A stretch of DNA of 64,000 nucleotides from Effrenium voratum (GCA_963377175.1 CAUJNA010000490.1:85001-149000), one strand, 5' to 3'. Shown: positions 50,614 through 60,140, counted from the first letter of the stretch. Notes: generated by a model from the letters alone, not told the origin. Program-made: numbers and translations.

Positions 50614-51715
50614 ATGTCCGGTCGGGCCGCTCCCCCCTTCAAAGGTGCCATGGCCTTGGGTAAGATCGCTGCACAGAGAGACATCGCCCTCTCCCGGCTA
50701 TTCCTCACTTTTTGCGCCGACACAGCCCATTGCTCATTTGCAGCACAGGCCTCCAAGACGACAGGGTGGCCGGCTTTGCAGTCCTGGACAGATGCCCTTT
50801 CTACTAAGTCCGCATCAACCCTGGTGGCTCGCAGTCTCGCACTGGCCCGTTATGCCGAGTTTTGTCAAAAGCATGACGTCCCTCTCCTCCCTTTCAACAA
50901 GGCCAGCTCGCCTTCCACAGCGGCCACGCTATGGACGGCTATTAGGTTTGCAATCCACATGCTCGGGTGTGCTCACTCAGGAAGACCTGGTTCACTCCAA
51001 GCGTGTTTGCGGACTGGTTGAAAGGAAGATGGTAGATAGACCGCCCAGGTCTCAGGAGCCGCCGATCTCAGTGACGGCTATTGCCCGTCTCAAGACCGTG
51101 GCCACTAAGGGCAGTTCTGCCTACGAGCGGTTGGCGGCGGGGACGTTCCTTCTTGCCATCCTGGCCAGGGCTAGATGGAGCGACTTCAATCGCACCGTCA
51201 ACATCATTCTGGACTTCCACTCCGAGACTCCCAGCAGTGATGGATCCGATTATGTCGAGTTTCAGGCCCGGAACTTCAAGACCAGTTCCACGGCCAAGCG
51301 CAAGTTGCTGCTACTGCCCATGGTGGCTCCTGTCTTTTCCATTTCAGGGCAGCCATGGTTTGAAGCCTGGCTAGCAGCACGCACTGAGTTGCGGCTGCCG
51401 TGCAGCTCCCACTTTGCTACCAGCGTGGGGCTCTGATGGCATAGCTTCAGAGGTTCCAGTAGATTGTGCTGATGCTAATAGGTTATTGAAGGCTTGGTTG
51501 CCCTCTGTCGCCCCCAAAACAAGGGCTTTCAAGGCAACCTTGCTGTCATGGGTGGCCAAGTATGGATGCCATAAGGGCGGTATCACTTGGACCCCAAAGA
51601 GGTGTCAGTTATGACCTATTCAAGAGATTGTTTAGCCGAGCCACTGCAGTTGGTCAAAGTTTTGCGGGATGTTCGGAATGCACAGTTCCACCCTGATTTG
51701 ACCCGCTCAGGCTAT
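50614..51715 (+). pseudogene. tyrosine recombinase, copy B, lacking the R-x-x-L-G-x-H box
   Basis: Pieces match copy A: MSGRAAPPFKGAMALGKIAA, a segment copy A lost (QSWTDALSTKSASTLVARSL), LAILARARWSDFNRT (first Arg) and VSVMTYSRDCLAEP with the likely nucleophile Tyr. Opposite the GSRQLLGYH box of copy A, copy B has lost 16 bp near 51578, which removes the Arg and shifts the frame. Copy B also lost ~30 bp around 50905 (the VYKFLLSH region). It should be inactive. Confidence 0.65.
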
Positions 51716-51720
51716 AAGGC

Positions 51721-52005
51721 TTTAAAAAAGAACCAGATCCTAATAAAGTTATTCGTAGAAAAATTATGCATCCTGCACAAGCAAAAGAATTTGAGAATAA
51801 TGTATATGAAAAAGTTAAAGATAATATTCCAAAAGTGGATGAACAAGAAATAGAAAGAAGAGTAGAAGAAAGATTGAAAAAACATTTAGAAACAACTGCT
51901 AATAAAGTATTTGAAACTGCAAAAGACCGTTACAATAATATGAAGGTAGAGCGAGATAATAAAAATAAACAGAAAATTAATAATTTAGCAAGTAAAATTA
52001 TTTGA
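51721..52005 (+). CDS. coiled-coil protein, 5' end cut by copy B
   Basis: The frame is open from the junction with copy B. It reads EPDPNKVIRRKIMHPAQAKE, then a long charged helix (EIERRVEERLKKHLETTANK), and ends LASKII. The start lies beyond the insertion and is lost. AT-rich codon use matches the viral element. Function unknown. Confidence 0.5.
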   Translation, partial: FKKEPDPNKVIRRKIMHPAQAKEFENNVYEKVKDNIPKVDEQEIERRVEERLKKHLETTANKVFETAKDRYNNMKVERDNKNKQKINNLASKII

Positions 52006-52040
52006 TAAGTATATTTATAATCTAATTAGTATTATATATA
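52006..52040 (+). promoter_or_regulatory. conserved upstream motif, plus-strand genes, copy 1
   Basis: ttataatctaattagtatta directly precedes the ATG at 52041. A similar ttataatctaattaatttaa precedes the ATG at 52560. The 35-bp gap holds nothing else. Confidence 0.5.
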
Positions 52041-52505
52041 ATGATTGTTGATAAGAAACAATTGCTTATGCGCCGTAGAGAAATTTATGACAACGTTGTA
52101 AATAGAATAACAGAACCGCAAAATAAAGACAAACCGAATATCAGTGATGTTATTGATAGAAAAGCAGTTTTTGAAACAAATAAGCCCAAAAAGAAGAAGA
52201 AATATAAATCAACTCAACATTACTATTATGAAGGAGACAACAAGGCACATCAACCTAATTATACATGTTTAAAAGACTTACAAGAACCATTAGAACGTCA
52301 TAGCGCTAAAAAAGATTATTCTGTATTTCAAAATAAAAGAGGATATCAAGATGAAGCGCAGGCGTATTTTAATGAAATTCAAAGGTTGGAAGGTGAAAAG
52401 TTGAGACATCACCCATCAAGTGAAACAGGTAAATCATATTCAGAAATTATTAAGAAGAATAAAGGAATAATCAAGCAATTAAGAAAGGATTTTAATTTTG
52501 ATTAA
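52041..52505 (+). CDS. DVIDR-motif protein 1
   Basis: 154 residues starting MIVDKKQLLMRRREIYDNVV, followed by KPNISDVIDRKAVFE and a Lys-rich, Tyr-rich middle (KKKKKYKSTQHYYYE), ending in a helical region (EIIKKNKGIIKQLRKDFNFD). The I-x-DVIDR-x-A motif recurs in the next gene in the same N-terminal context, so they are paralogues. The basic composition suggests nucleic-acid contact. No family recognised. Confidence 0.6.
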   Translation: MIVDKKQLLMRRREIYDNVVNRITEPQNKDKPNISDVIDRKAVFETNKPKKKKKYKSTQHYYYEGDNKAHQPNYTCLKDLQEPLERHSAKKDYSVFQNKRGYQDEAQAYFNEIQRLEGEKLRHHPSSETGKSYSEIIKKNKGIIKQLRKDFNFD

Positions 52506-52559
52506 ATTAATTAGATTAATTAGATTAATACATTATAATCTAATTAATTTAATACACTA
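52506..52559 (+). promoter_or_regulatory. conserved upstream motif, plus-strand genes, copy 2
   Basis: The 54-bp gap contains an attagattaattagattaa repeat and then ttataatctaattaatttaa before the ATG at 52560. Confidence 0.5.
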
Positions 52560-52882
52560 ATGAGATTAGACAATGAACAGATGAAAACGCTAAAATCACA
52601 ATTGAGATTAAGACAGTCTTATAATGAACTGATAAAGGAAATTACAAAGGAAGAATACAAAAATAAGAATATCAGAGATGTAATAGACAGAAACGCTTAT
52701 TATTTTCGTGACAGTCCATTGGGAACAGTGTACGATATCAAATTTCGTGGATCCCTTCTGGAAGCCGTTTTTCCATTTCCGACAAAAAAATAAACACGAA
52801 ATCCAAAGAATACATTCTTGGAGTTGCCAAATTGTCAACAAAGACAACCTACGATTTCACCCACGGAGGCAAAGCGAAATAG
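52560..52882 (+). pseudogene. DVIDR-motif protein 2, frameshifted
   Basis: The ATG at 52560 opens MRLDNEQMKTLKSQLRLRQS, followed by NIRDVIDRNAYYFRDSPLG, matching the previous gene. The frame stops at 52793 after FPFPTKK. The next frame continues with KSKEYILGVAKLSTKTTYDF and stops at 52880-52882, so a frameshift near 52740-52790 is likely. AT-rich sequence ends just beyond. Confidence 0.5.
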
Positions 52883-52900
52883 ACGATGGATAATGTGCCA

Positions 52901-53600
52901 AAGGCAAAGCTTTTAATCATCGTTGGCATCAGATTGATTGAAGTAAACCATCCATGGTATCATGTGGCCCCAGGGCCCCATGCCAAAGCCACATGGTCCC
53001 ACATGGGTCCCCTCAACATGTGTCAACACCCAGTTAGCCCTACTTCCCAAGCCGCCCCAGCCCAAACCCTAAGGATTCAACAGTGGATGGAGCTCAACAC
53101 GAACAGCCTCAAAAAATCCTCTCCAAAACACATAGGAACAAAAGGTGGGACACGCGTGACCGCCACCGCCACCACTGGGCCACCACAATTGAGGATAATG
53201 GCCCTGGACCCTGGATCACCCTTTTCACGAAAGAACTGAAAATAAACATATATGGATTCATGTATCAAATACCCAAATGGCCCAAATGGTGCCTTGAGCC
53301 GACAGCATTGCTTTTAAATTCCCAATATGCGTGGCACGGGTATAGTTGGGTTTGTTTGGAAACTTCCGTGCCAAACGGATGCCTTGCTTGACCAAAGTTG
53401 ATTGCCAAACTGTTGACTCACCACAGGCCCACAAACCAAGCATATGCAGCTCAGCGGAATCAAACAATTCAGGAGTTCAGTTCACAAAACAATTTTTTCG
53501 GCCGATTGGCCGGCCGAAGCGGCAAAAAACGAACAACATGTGTATATATATATATGATATTTCATTATTCATCATCATTGTCTGATTAATTATCTAGTCC
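52901..53600. other. non-coding transition region
   Basis: Composition returns to average. No sustained frame or motif on either strand. A short inverted stretch (ggccgattggccggcc) occurs at about 53501-53517. Confidence 0.4.
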
Positions 53601-53725
53601 ACTATGAATGCAGGCACGGCATTGGTCACGGCATGTGCCTCAAATGAAAAGGTCGCCTCGATGGCTCTGTACTGTACATAGCTTTTCGCACGAAAGTCTT
53701 CGCTGCAAGTTGCAAGGCCAAAATG

Positions 53726-54277
53726 TCAGATATATCCTCCAGCTCCATCTTCATCTGTGTTCTCGGATCCGCACCGCCAGCTTTCCTCCATTCGCCGTTC
53801 AACTCGATGCACTTCTGCTGATACAGCTGCAATTCGCATCAATAGCTGATCTTTCCTGAAATCCATACTGGAGATGGCCCGCGCGTTGTAATCCGCCATG
53901 TCCTGGTATATCTCGTCTTCACAGAATGTTCGCAGTGTCCTCAGCTCAGCTGAGAACTTCCCGATCAGCTTTCTCTCACGCCATCTGGTCCAAATGAAGA
54001 GAGAAATGATGAAAATACATGACAGCCACCAATCTGAAATCCAGCGGTAAAATGCAACATCCTTCATGTACTGCATGTATTGAATGTATTGCATGTACTC
54101 ACACGCCATCTCCCGCATGCTCGACAGACAAATGAAGAGAGAACTGATGAAAATACATGACAGCCACCAATCTGAAATCCAGCGGCAAAATGCAACATCC
54201 TTCATGCGCTGCATGTGTTGCATGTACTCGCACGCCATCTCCCGCATGCTCGACAGACTCGACATAGCCATGCTCAA
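53726..54277 (-). CDS. possible membrane protein with duplicated segment
   Basis: 183 residues. Two near-identical stretches (REMACEYMQ...MKDVAF-RWISDWW) each end in a hydrophobic segment (LSCIFISSLFICL and LSCIFIISLFIW), so two membrane spans are likely. The C-terminal half is soluble and charged (RMEESWRCGSENTDEDGAGG). The duplication is 138 bp at the DNA level. The start is uncertain. No family recognised; it could be a host gene or a repeat-borne ORF. Confidence 0.4.
   Translation of the reverse strand: MSMAMSSLSSMREMACEYMQHMQRMKDVAFCRWISDWWLSCIFISSLFICLSSMREMACEYMQYIQYMQYMKDVAFYRWISDWWLSCIFIISLFIWTRWRERKLIGKFSAELRTLRTFCEDEIYQDMADYNARAISSMDFRKDQLLMRIAAVSAEVHRVERRMEESWRCGSENTDEDGAGGYI
53991..54260. 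repeat. 138-bp tandem duplication
   Basis: caaatgaagagagaa starts units at 53991 and 54129. Both contain aaaatacatgacagccacca and end near cgccatctcccgcatgctcg. The copies differ by a few substitutions and a short run of tgtattgcatgta variants. Confidence 0.85.
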
Positions 54278-54299
54278 GTTTATTCAAGGCAAGGCTCCC

Positions 54300-55170
54300 A
54301 TAGCTGTATCCGTATATATAAGTGTTGTGAGGATGTTCAGATGCGTTTAATTTTTCGTTGTGCATTGCGCAGAGTTCCTGTCAGGCTGTAGTGAACAGTT
54401 GCATTTACATGAATGAATATGTCTGACGGTTGAATCTGGTGCTGTACATGTTGCGTTTCACGCATGGAGCCGATCAGGTTGGCACACAAAGAGTTTCATG
54501 CAGAGCTTGTCAAAGAGCATGACAATCGCAACATCAAGTGTCAAGTGACATCAAGGCAGTTTGTACACGAATGTATGAGCATCATATTTTTCTTGGCGCA
54601 TTGATGAGTCAGCTCGTAGACGCAGACCGCATCAACGTGTTGCTCAGCTACTGCAGCTCCAGCCCCGCTAAGAGGCACACCAGGCATGCGTCAAATTACC
54701 CCTGCTAATGCCCATAGAAACACCTATCACACAGGTCCCAACACAGTTCAGGCAGGGCTGGAGCACTGAGCACGTGATATGTCAGGGCATGCAGCATGTC
54801 TGCTGTTCATGCCATATTACATAAGCCAAATCCCAGCGCAAGGCTGCTGATAGTCCTAGTCCTATTGTCACAAGTCACACATTTAAATTTGCTCATTGGC
54901 GCAAATTGGCGCTTGTCATTAGCAGCCTTGGCCAAACCCCCTGCTCAACGCCTCAGCCTCAATCCTCACGATCGCACACGCGGGTTCTTGCTTGAAGAAG
55001 CCGCTTTGCCTCCTTCCAGGGCGCACAACAAGAAAAAGTTCGAAGATTGTGTGGGTGAGTCCATGTTGGTGCCTTTTGCAAACAAAGTTGGAACAATGCA
55101 TCTTGGCACTGCGGGGCCTCTTCGTTCGGGGCTTGCTGTGGCATCCGTCTCTTGCCTTTTCCCGGTAAAT
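54300..55170. other. no supported gene
   Basis: A plus-strand frame at 54796-55188 (130 codons, with a hydrophobic start LLIVLVLLSQVTHLNLL) is possible but has no motif and overlaps the tail of minus-strand frames. The remainder shows no sustained frame. Confidence 0.3.
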
Positions 55171-55176
55171 AATGCG

Positions 55177-57314
55177 TCAGTACTTTGAAATGCAGCGCTG
55201 TGTCGTGACTGAGTAAGGGGAGCAGCAGGCTGTGGCTTGGGGAAAGGCTTTTTGAACCGATCCCAGCCTGTCCAGCGAAGCCTGATCCCCAATCTCCTCA
55301 GCAAGGTCTTGCAGCTCGTTGTCATCCACAGGCGCCGCCTTGTCACCATGCGGGCGCTTTGGCTTTTTTGCCACTGACGCCTTTGCGTTTGCATGTGCGG
55401 GCTTCTTCTTTTGATCAGCCGCTTTAGCTTTGGCACGCTTCTTTGCCGCGGCAGTATTTTTCTTCTCTGCTGCTGCCACTGCCACTGCCTTCTTCTTCCC
55501 ATCCTCCTGCTTTTTGGCTGCACAGGCTGCACGGTTTGCTGCCGCTGCTGCCCTTTTCTCCTCCTGCTTTTTGGCTGCAACTGCCGCAGCCGCTGCTGCT
55601 GCCTTCTCCTCCTCCTCCTGAACTGTTGCTGCCGCTGCTTTGGCTGCAACTGCTGCTGATGCTGCCTTCTCCTTCTCCTCCTGCTTTCTCAGTGCAACTG
55701 CCGCGGCTGCTGCTGCCTTCTCCTCCTCCTCCTGAACTGCCGCTGCCGCTGCTTTCTTATCCTCTTGTTTTTTGGCTGCAACTGCTGCGACTGCCGCTGC
55801 TGCTGCCTTATCCTCCTCCTCCTCCTGCGTTCTCACAGGAACTGCCGCTGCTGCCGCCTTCTCCTCCTGCTTTTTGGCTGCAACTCCTGCTGATGCTGCC
55901 TTCTCCTCCTCCTGAACTGCCGCTGCCGCTGCTTTGGCTGCCTTCTCCTCCTCCTCCTCCTGCTTTCTCAGCGCAACTGCCGCTGCTGCCGCTGCTGCTG
56001 CCTTCTCCTCCTCCTCCTGAACTGCCGCTGCCGCTGCTTTCTTATCCTCTTGCTTTTTGGCTGCAACTGCCGCTGCTGCTGCCTTCTCCTCCTCCTCCTG
56101 AACTGCTGATGCCGCTGCTTTGGCTGCAACTGCTGCTGCTGCTGCCTTCTCCTCCTCCTCCTCCTGAACTGCTGCTTTCTTGTCCTCTTGCTTTTTGGCT
56201 GCAACTGCTGCAACTGCTGCTGCTGCTGCCCTTTCCTCCTCCTCCTGCTTTCTCTCTGCAACCGCTGCCGCTGCTTTAACTGCAACTGCTGCTGATGCTG
56301 CCTTCTCCTCCTCCTCCTGCTTCCTCAGTGCAACTGCCGCTGCTGCTGCCTTCTCCTCCTCCTCCTGCTTTCTCTCTGCAACTGCCGCTGCTGCTGCCTT
56401 CTCCTCCTCCTCCTGCTTTCTCTCTGCAACTGCCGCTGCTGCTGCCTTCTCCTCCTCCTCCTGCTTTCTCTCTGCAACTGCCGCTGCTGCTGCCCTCTCC
56501 TCCTCCTCATGCTTTCTGCTGCTGCTGCCTTCTCCTCCTCCTCCTCCTGCTTTCTCTCTGCAACTGCCGCTGCTGCTGCCGCTGCCTTCTCCTCCTCATG
56601 CTTTCTCTCTGCAACTGCCGCTGCTGCTGCCTTCTCCTCCTCCTCCTCCTCCTGCTTTCTCTCTGCAACTGCCGCTGCTGCTGCCGCTGCCTTCTCCTCC
56701 TCATGCTTTCTCTCTGCAACTGCCGCTGCTGCTGCCTTCTCCTCCTCCTCCTCATCCTGCTTTCTCTCTGCAACTGCCGCTGCCACTGCTGATGCCGCTG
56801 CCTTCTCCTCCTCTTGCTCTCTCACTCTCACTGCAACTTTCGCTGATGTTGCCTTCTCCTCCTGCTTGTTGTCTTCCTCCTGTCTGTTCGTTTCTGCTGC
56901 TGTTTTCTCTTCCTCTTGTTGTTTGGCTACGACTGCCGCTGCTGCCTTATCCTTCTCCTCCTCCTGCTTTCTCGCTGCCTGCCGCCGCTGCTCATGCTCG
57001 GCCGATGCAACTGCTGCTGATGCCTCCTCCTGCTGCGTTCTTGCTGCAACTGCCGCTGATGCTGCCTTCTCCTCCTGATTGTTGGGCGTGTTGTCTTCCT
57101 CCTGTCTTTTCGTTTCTGCTGCCTTTTCCTCCTCATTGATTTTGGCCGCAACTGCCGCTGTTGCCTTATCATCCTCCTCCTGCTTTCTCACTGCCTGCCG
57201 TGTCCCTTCTGTTGCGTCATGCTCGGCCGATGCAGCTGATGCGTTGTCTGCTTCAAACTTTGCAAGCCACACTTCTGCTGTGAGAAACTCTTCCCCCTCG
57301 CCTGTCGCGATCAT
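55177..57314 (-). CDS. Ala/Glu/Lys-rich repeat protein (long single-helix type)
   Basis: The ATG at 57314 opens MIATGEGEEFLTAEVWLAKF, then irregular and later regular repeats of the type KAAAAAVAERKQEEEE; the regular DNA unit is 48 bp (16 residues). A 13-bp loss near 56512 shifts the frame once. The rest runs open to 55177, ending with a basic part (AKKRAKAKAADQKKKPAHAN) and an acidic DDNELQDLAEEIGDQASLD. The pattern predicts a very long charged alpha-helix, as in TolA-like or spacer proteins. The frameshift may reflect an inactive allele or sequencing trouble in repeats. Function unknown. Confidence 0.55.
55560..56820. repeat. 48-bp coding minisatellite
   Basis: Units with ttctcctcctcctcctgctt and gcaactgccgctgctgctgc follow at 48-bp spacing around 56350, 56398 and 56446, and more irregularly elsewhere. 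The plus-strand frames through it (Ser/Pro/Leu-rich) are by-products. Confidence 0.85.
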
Positions 57315-57325
57315 CGTTCTGCTAC

Positions 57326-58110
57326 TTGCTGCTTATCCTCATCTGCTGCATCGGATGCGTCGTCCTGTCGATGAGGTTGACCCAAAACAAAAACACAACT
57401 TCCTCCCCAATCCCAATCCCTAAGACCAAGAACCCACTGAACATCAAGCACATCGCACTAGCATCACCCCGCAAACCCCAAACCCTAACACCTGATCCAA
57501 CATCAAAACGTCACACAAATCATAGCAGTTATCAACGGCTTTGCAGGCAGTCCTTGTCGGGACTGGGAGACACAGTGACAGACCCCCAGACAGCCAACAA
57601 GGTCTTGATGTGCGACTTTGAGTTCGCCCGGTCGGGGTGGGCCGCGCTGAAAGCTCTGATGCACATCGACGGCGCCAGCATCAAGGGCAGCCGCCTGGGC
57701 AGTGAGTTTGCACGCCAGATTGTCCCGCTCATACCACTGACAGTACTCAGCACATGTCGCTCAGTTGTCCAAGATCGGGGTCCCCAGCGCGCAAAACGGC
57801 AACAACTCAGGCATCGACAAGCACACCGAATGATCATTCACCGTCTTGTCCACCAGCACCATCCCGGGCGGCAAGAAAAAATATCACCTGCCTTGCTCAC
57901 GGTGGCACACAGAGATGGAATATCTTCCAGAGAAGGGATCTGGCCAGCCTCCAGCTTGAGCAACCATTCCAGGCAGTCCTCCATGGTGTCCTCAAATGCG
58001 AATTACTGCTAACTATCCAAAGTCAAAAGGCTCCACCTCCCCGATCTCCCCACAATGAAAGCCATGGACCATGGGGCCATGGTGGGTTTGCAAAACAGTT
58101 GGCAGGCACA
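57326..58110. other. uncertain region, possible short exons
   Basis: A plus frame (57326-58012) and a minus frame (57837-57532) overlap. The plus frame contains VLMCDFEFARSGWAALKALM and GASIKGSRLGSEFARQIVPL, which look protein-like, but no start, splice sites or family can be fixed. Confidence 0.25.
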
Positions 58111-58115
58111 CTTGA

Positions 58116-58577
58116 TCAGGCAAACATGGAAACAACAATGCTACCACACGCTGTAAGGTCAAGTTTAGCGTCTGACATCTCCGAGCGTGTGAGAAAACTC
58201 TGAACCTCATCCAACTTTGCCATCACCAAAATTCGTCCACCTTGAAGCTGGATGCGGATCGAAGCCACTGCGCCCAACTCAACCCCGTGATGGACCCAGT
58301 CTTTCCGCTGTCCGGCCACGAACATGGTCTCGCCAAACTTGTTGAATGCCGTGGTGTCGTCCTCTTCGATGTTCTTTTCCTGCCTTGGCCCGCATGGAAA
58401 AAACACACACTCATCATGGGTGTGCCCAAGAGAAGGGTCTTGCTGAACTGCTACATGGATGTCCAACAACTGAGGCCACGACAGGAGAGTGTCCTCAACC
58501 CAGGGCCAGTCATGGCGTCCAGGGAGCAGGGACAGCATGTTTCGGAGAGCTTCAGGGAGAAGCCTGGCAGTGAACAT
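58116..58577 (-). CDS. candidate host exon, unknown
   Basis: 153 open codons with LSWPQLLDIHVAVQQDPSLG, KFGETMFVAGQRKDWVHHGV and ASIRIQLQGGRILVMAKLDE, a mixed composition typical of a folded protein. It may be joined by splicing to the frame at 58706-58963 on the same strand; dinoflagellate splice sites are irregular and I could not fix them. No family recognised. Confidence 0.35.
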   Translation of the reverse strand: MFTARLLPEALRNMLSLLPGRHDWPWVEDTLLSWPQLLDIHVAVQQDPSLGHTHDECVFFPCGPRQEKNIEEDDTTAFNKFGETMFVAGQRKDWVHHGVELGAVASIRIQLQGGRILVMAKLDEVQSFLTRSEMSDAKLDLTACGSIVVSMFA

Positions 58578-58705
58578 TACTAACTTACAGTTTCGTCATG
58601 TTCTTTTCTCAGTTTGGGCACTGCAGGTTCGAAGCGTTGGTGTCAAAGAGTCACGTATGTTTGTTTGACATCTATTGTGGTTTTCATTCGCAAGTGAATC
58701 GCAAG

Positions 58706-58963
58706 TCAAGTCTCGGCGGGCCAGTGAGGAAGTGGGCAATCTCCCAAGGCAAAGCGCAAGCAATCATACCCCCAGATGCAGAATTCTTGAGATTGGAAAA
58801 CCGACTTCATGATACTCCTGCCCCGGCGAATGATGAAAGGGAGCCCAGCAGCATTCGCCTTGAGGTCTTCCGGCAGCTCCTCATAGGTTCGGCCAAGCAC
58901 ACCTTGATGCTGGTGCACGGCTTTGTAGAATCTGATCACAGGTGGGTCGGAGGTTGCCGACAT
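58706..58963 (-). CDS. candidate first exon, unknown
   Basis: The ATG at 58963 opens MSATSDPPVIRFYKAVHQHQ, followed by YEELPEDLKANAAGLPFIIR. The frame closes at 58706, about 130 bp before the frame at 58577. It looks like a genuine N-terminus; no family recognised. Confidence 0.35.
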   Translation of the reverse strand: MSATSDPPVIRFYKAVHQHQGVLGRTYEELPEDLKANAAGLPFIIRRGRSIMKSVFQSQEFCIWGYDCLRFALGDCPLPHWPAET

Positions 58964-59083
58964 GGCGGACAGCTTGGGTGTCTTCTTCAGTGATTATATT
59001 AAGAGCCTCAGATCCATGGGGTTTAGACCTTACCTCAATTTATCTCAAATTATCTCAAATTATCTCAAATTATCTTATTTTTA

Positions 59084-59330
59084 ATGTGCAAAAAGATGCA
59101 AAAAAATGCAAAAAGATGCAAAAAAAAATGCAAAAAGATGCAAAAAAGTGCAAAAACATGCAAAAAAGTGCAAAAACATGCAAAAAAGTGCAAAAAATGC
59201 AAAAAAGTGCAAAAAAAAACAGAATGCAACAAAATGCCAAAAAAACTGCAACAAAATGCAAACAAAAATGCAACAAAATACAAAAAATACAAAAAGAGTG
59301 CAAAAACAATGCAAACATACATGACACAAA
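59084..59330. repeat. A-rich array of (g)tgcaaaaa units
   Basis: Irregular 10-17 bp units such as gatgcaaaaaa, gtgcaaaaacatgc and atgccaaaaaa. Frames on both strands (Lys/Gln- or Phe/Cys-rich) are artefacts. Confidence 0.85.
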
Positions 59331-59539
59331 TGCAAACAAGGACAAACACATGCAAGAACATACAACATGCATTAAGTGTGTGTCACTCAATTCTATAATA
59401 ATGATTATTTTTTATTGTTTGATGAGGCCTCCAAATCCGTTGGTAAAGGTGTGTTGTTTGAGAAGGGCCTGGTGTGTGGGTGTGGGTGTTGTTTTTTGTT
59501 GCTCGTTGTTGGTTGTTGGTATGTTAGTGTTTGTTGTTT

Positions 59540-59806
59540 GTTGTTTGTTTGTTGTTGTTTGTTTGTTTGTTTGTTTGTTTGTTTGTTTGTTTGTTTGTTT
59601 GTTTGTTTGTTTGTTTGTTTGTTTGTTTGTTTGTTTGTTTGTTTGTTTGTTTGCTTGTTTGCTTGTATGTTTGTTTCTTTGTTTGTTTGTTTGTTGTGTG
59701 TGTTTGTTTGTTTGTTTGTTTGCTTGTTTGTTTGTTTGTTTGTTTTGTTTTGTTTGTTTGTTTGTTTGTTTGTTTGTTTGTTTGTTTGTTTGTTGGTTGG
59801 TTGGTT
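59540..59806. repeat. (TTTG)n microsatellite up to the gap
   Basis: More than 200 bp of nearly pure tttg repeats with a few interruptions, ending tggttggttggtt at the run of N. Confidence 0.95.
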
Positions 59807-59906
59807 NNNNNNNNNNNNNNNNNNNNNNNNNNNNNNNNNNNNNNNNNNNNNNNNNNNNNNNNNNNNNNNNNNNNNNNNNNNNNNNNNNNNNNNNNNNNNN
59901 NNNNNN
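59807..59906. other. assembly gap (100 N)
   Basis: Exactly 100 N, the usual placeholder for a gap of unknown size. The microsatellite on one side and viral-type coding sequence on the other may not be true neighbours. Confidence 0.98.
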
Positions 59907-60133
59907 CCTGCCGGGCCTGCTCCGCCTTCGGCCCGCGCCTCCATGGCGCCGGGCCTCCTCCGCCGTTGCCCCTCCTGCGCCTGTCTGCGCTCGCGCAGCC
60001 AGTTGTTGAAGGCCCGCGCCTCCTCCAGTTCTTGGTAGCGCTTCAGCAGCAGCGGCTGCAGGTTGTAGCTGGGGTAGGTCTTGCGGAACCACCGGAGCAT
60101 CTGCGGCTCGTTGCGGGGCTCGATGGACATCAT
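59907..60133 (-). CDS. small charged PLV protein with MLRWFRKTYPSY motif, copy 2
   Basis: Starts MMSIEPRNEPQMLRWFRKTY at 60133 (or 60130) and continues LQPLLLKRYQELEEARAFNN into Arg/Glu-rich sequence cut by the gap. It is over 90% identical in DNA to the gene at 19780-19949 by eye. It therefore marks a second, separate PLV fragment and supports this as a real gene. The upstream frame also runs in from the Ala/Glu repeat protein, so a fusion cannot be excluded. Confidence 0.55.
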
Positions 60134-60140
60134 CTTGCTT

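Larger units (their letters stand above)
47925..51715 (+). mobile_element. tyrosine-recombinase retroelement, copy B (5' part only)
   Basis: Collinear with 35388-39014 of copy A from the shared start ggatagcctctgttaagatg to the shared end cctgatttgacccgctca, with high identity but many gaps of roughly 15-120 bp in either copy. It inserts into AT-rich viral DNA, next to the 5' end of PolB on one side and a truncated coiled-coil gene on the other. It lacks the gag-methyltransferase-RT part of copy A. A 7-bp inverted match (ATAGCCT / AGGCTAT) at its ends may be chance. Confidence 0.75.
43230..52900. mobile_element. AT-rich virus-like element with family B DNA polymerase, interrupted
   Basis: The DNA at 43230-47924 and 51716-52900 is much richer in A/T than everything around it and densely packed with genes. 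Minus-strand genes include two Cys-rich proteins, a helical protein and a PolB. Plus-strand genes include a coiled-coil protein and two related DVIDR proteins. Intergenic gaps are 35-55 bp and carry repeated motifs. Copy B of the recombinase element (47925-51715) splits it, and copy A separates it from a further AT-rich patch at 34800-35387. PolB plus small compact genes suggests a Polinton/PLV or a giant-virus fragment. No capsid, ATPase or integrase gene is seen in this part. Confidence 0.6.

Noticed and set aside
47925..51715. DNA transposon with 7-bp terminal inverted repeats (ATAGCCT)
   Set aside because: The match is too short, and copy A lacks it at its right end.
55393..57140. Plus-strand Ser/Pro/Leu-rich frames
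   Set aside because: Antisense to the more protein-like Ala/Glu/Lys minus-strand frame; both are open only because of the repeat.
59405..60038. Cys/Leu/Phe-Val frames through the tttg tract and the gap
   Set aside because: Translation of a microsatellite and of N; not a gene.
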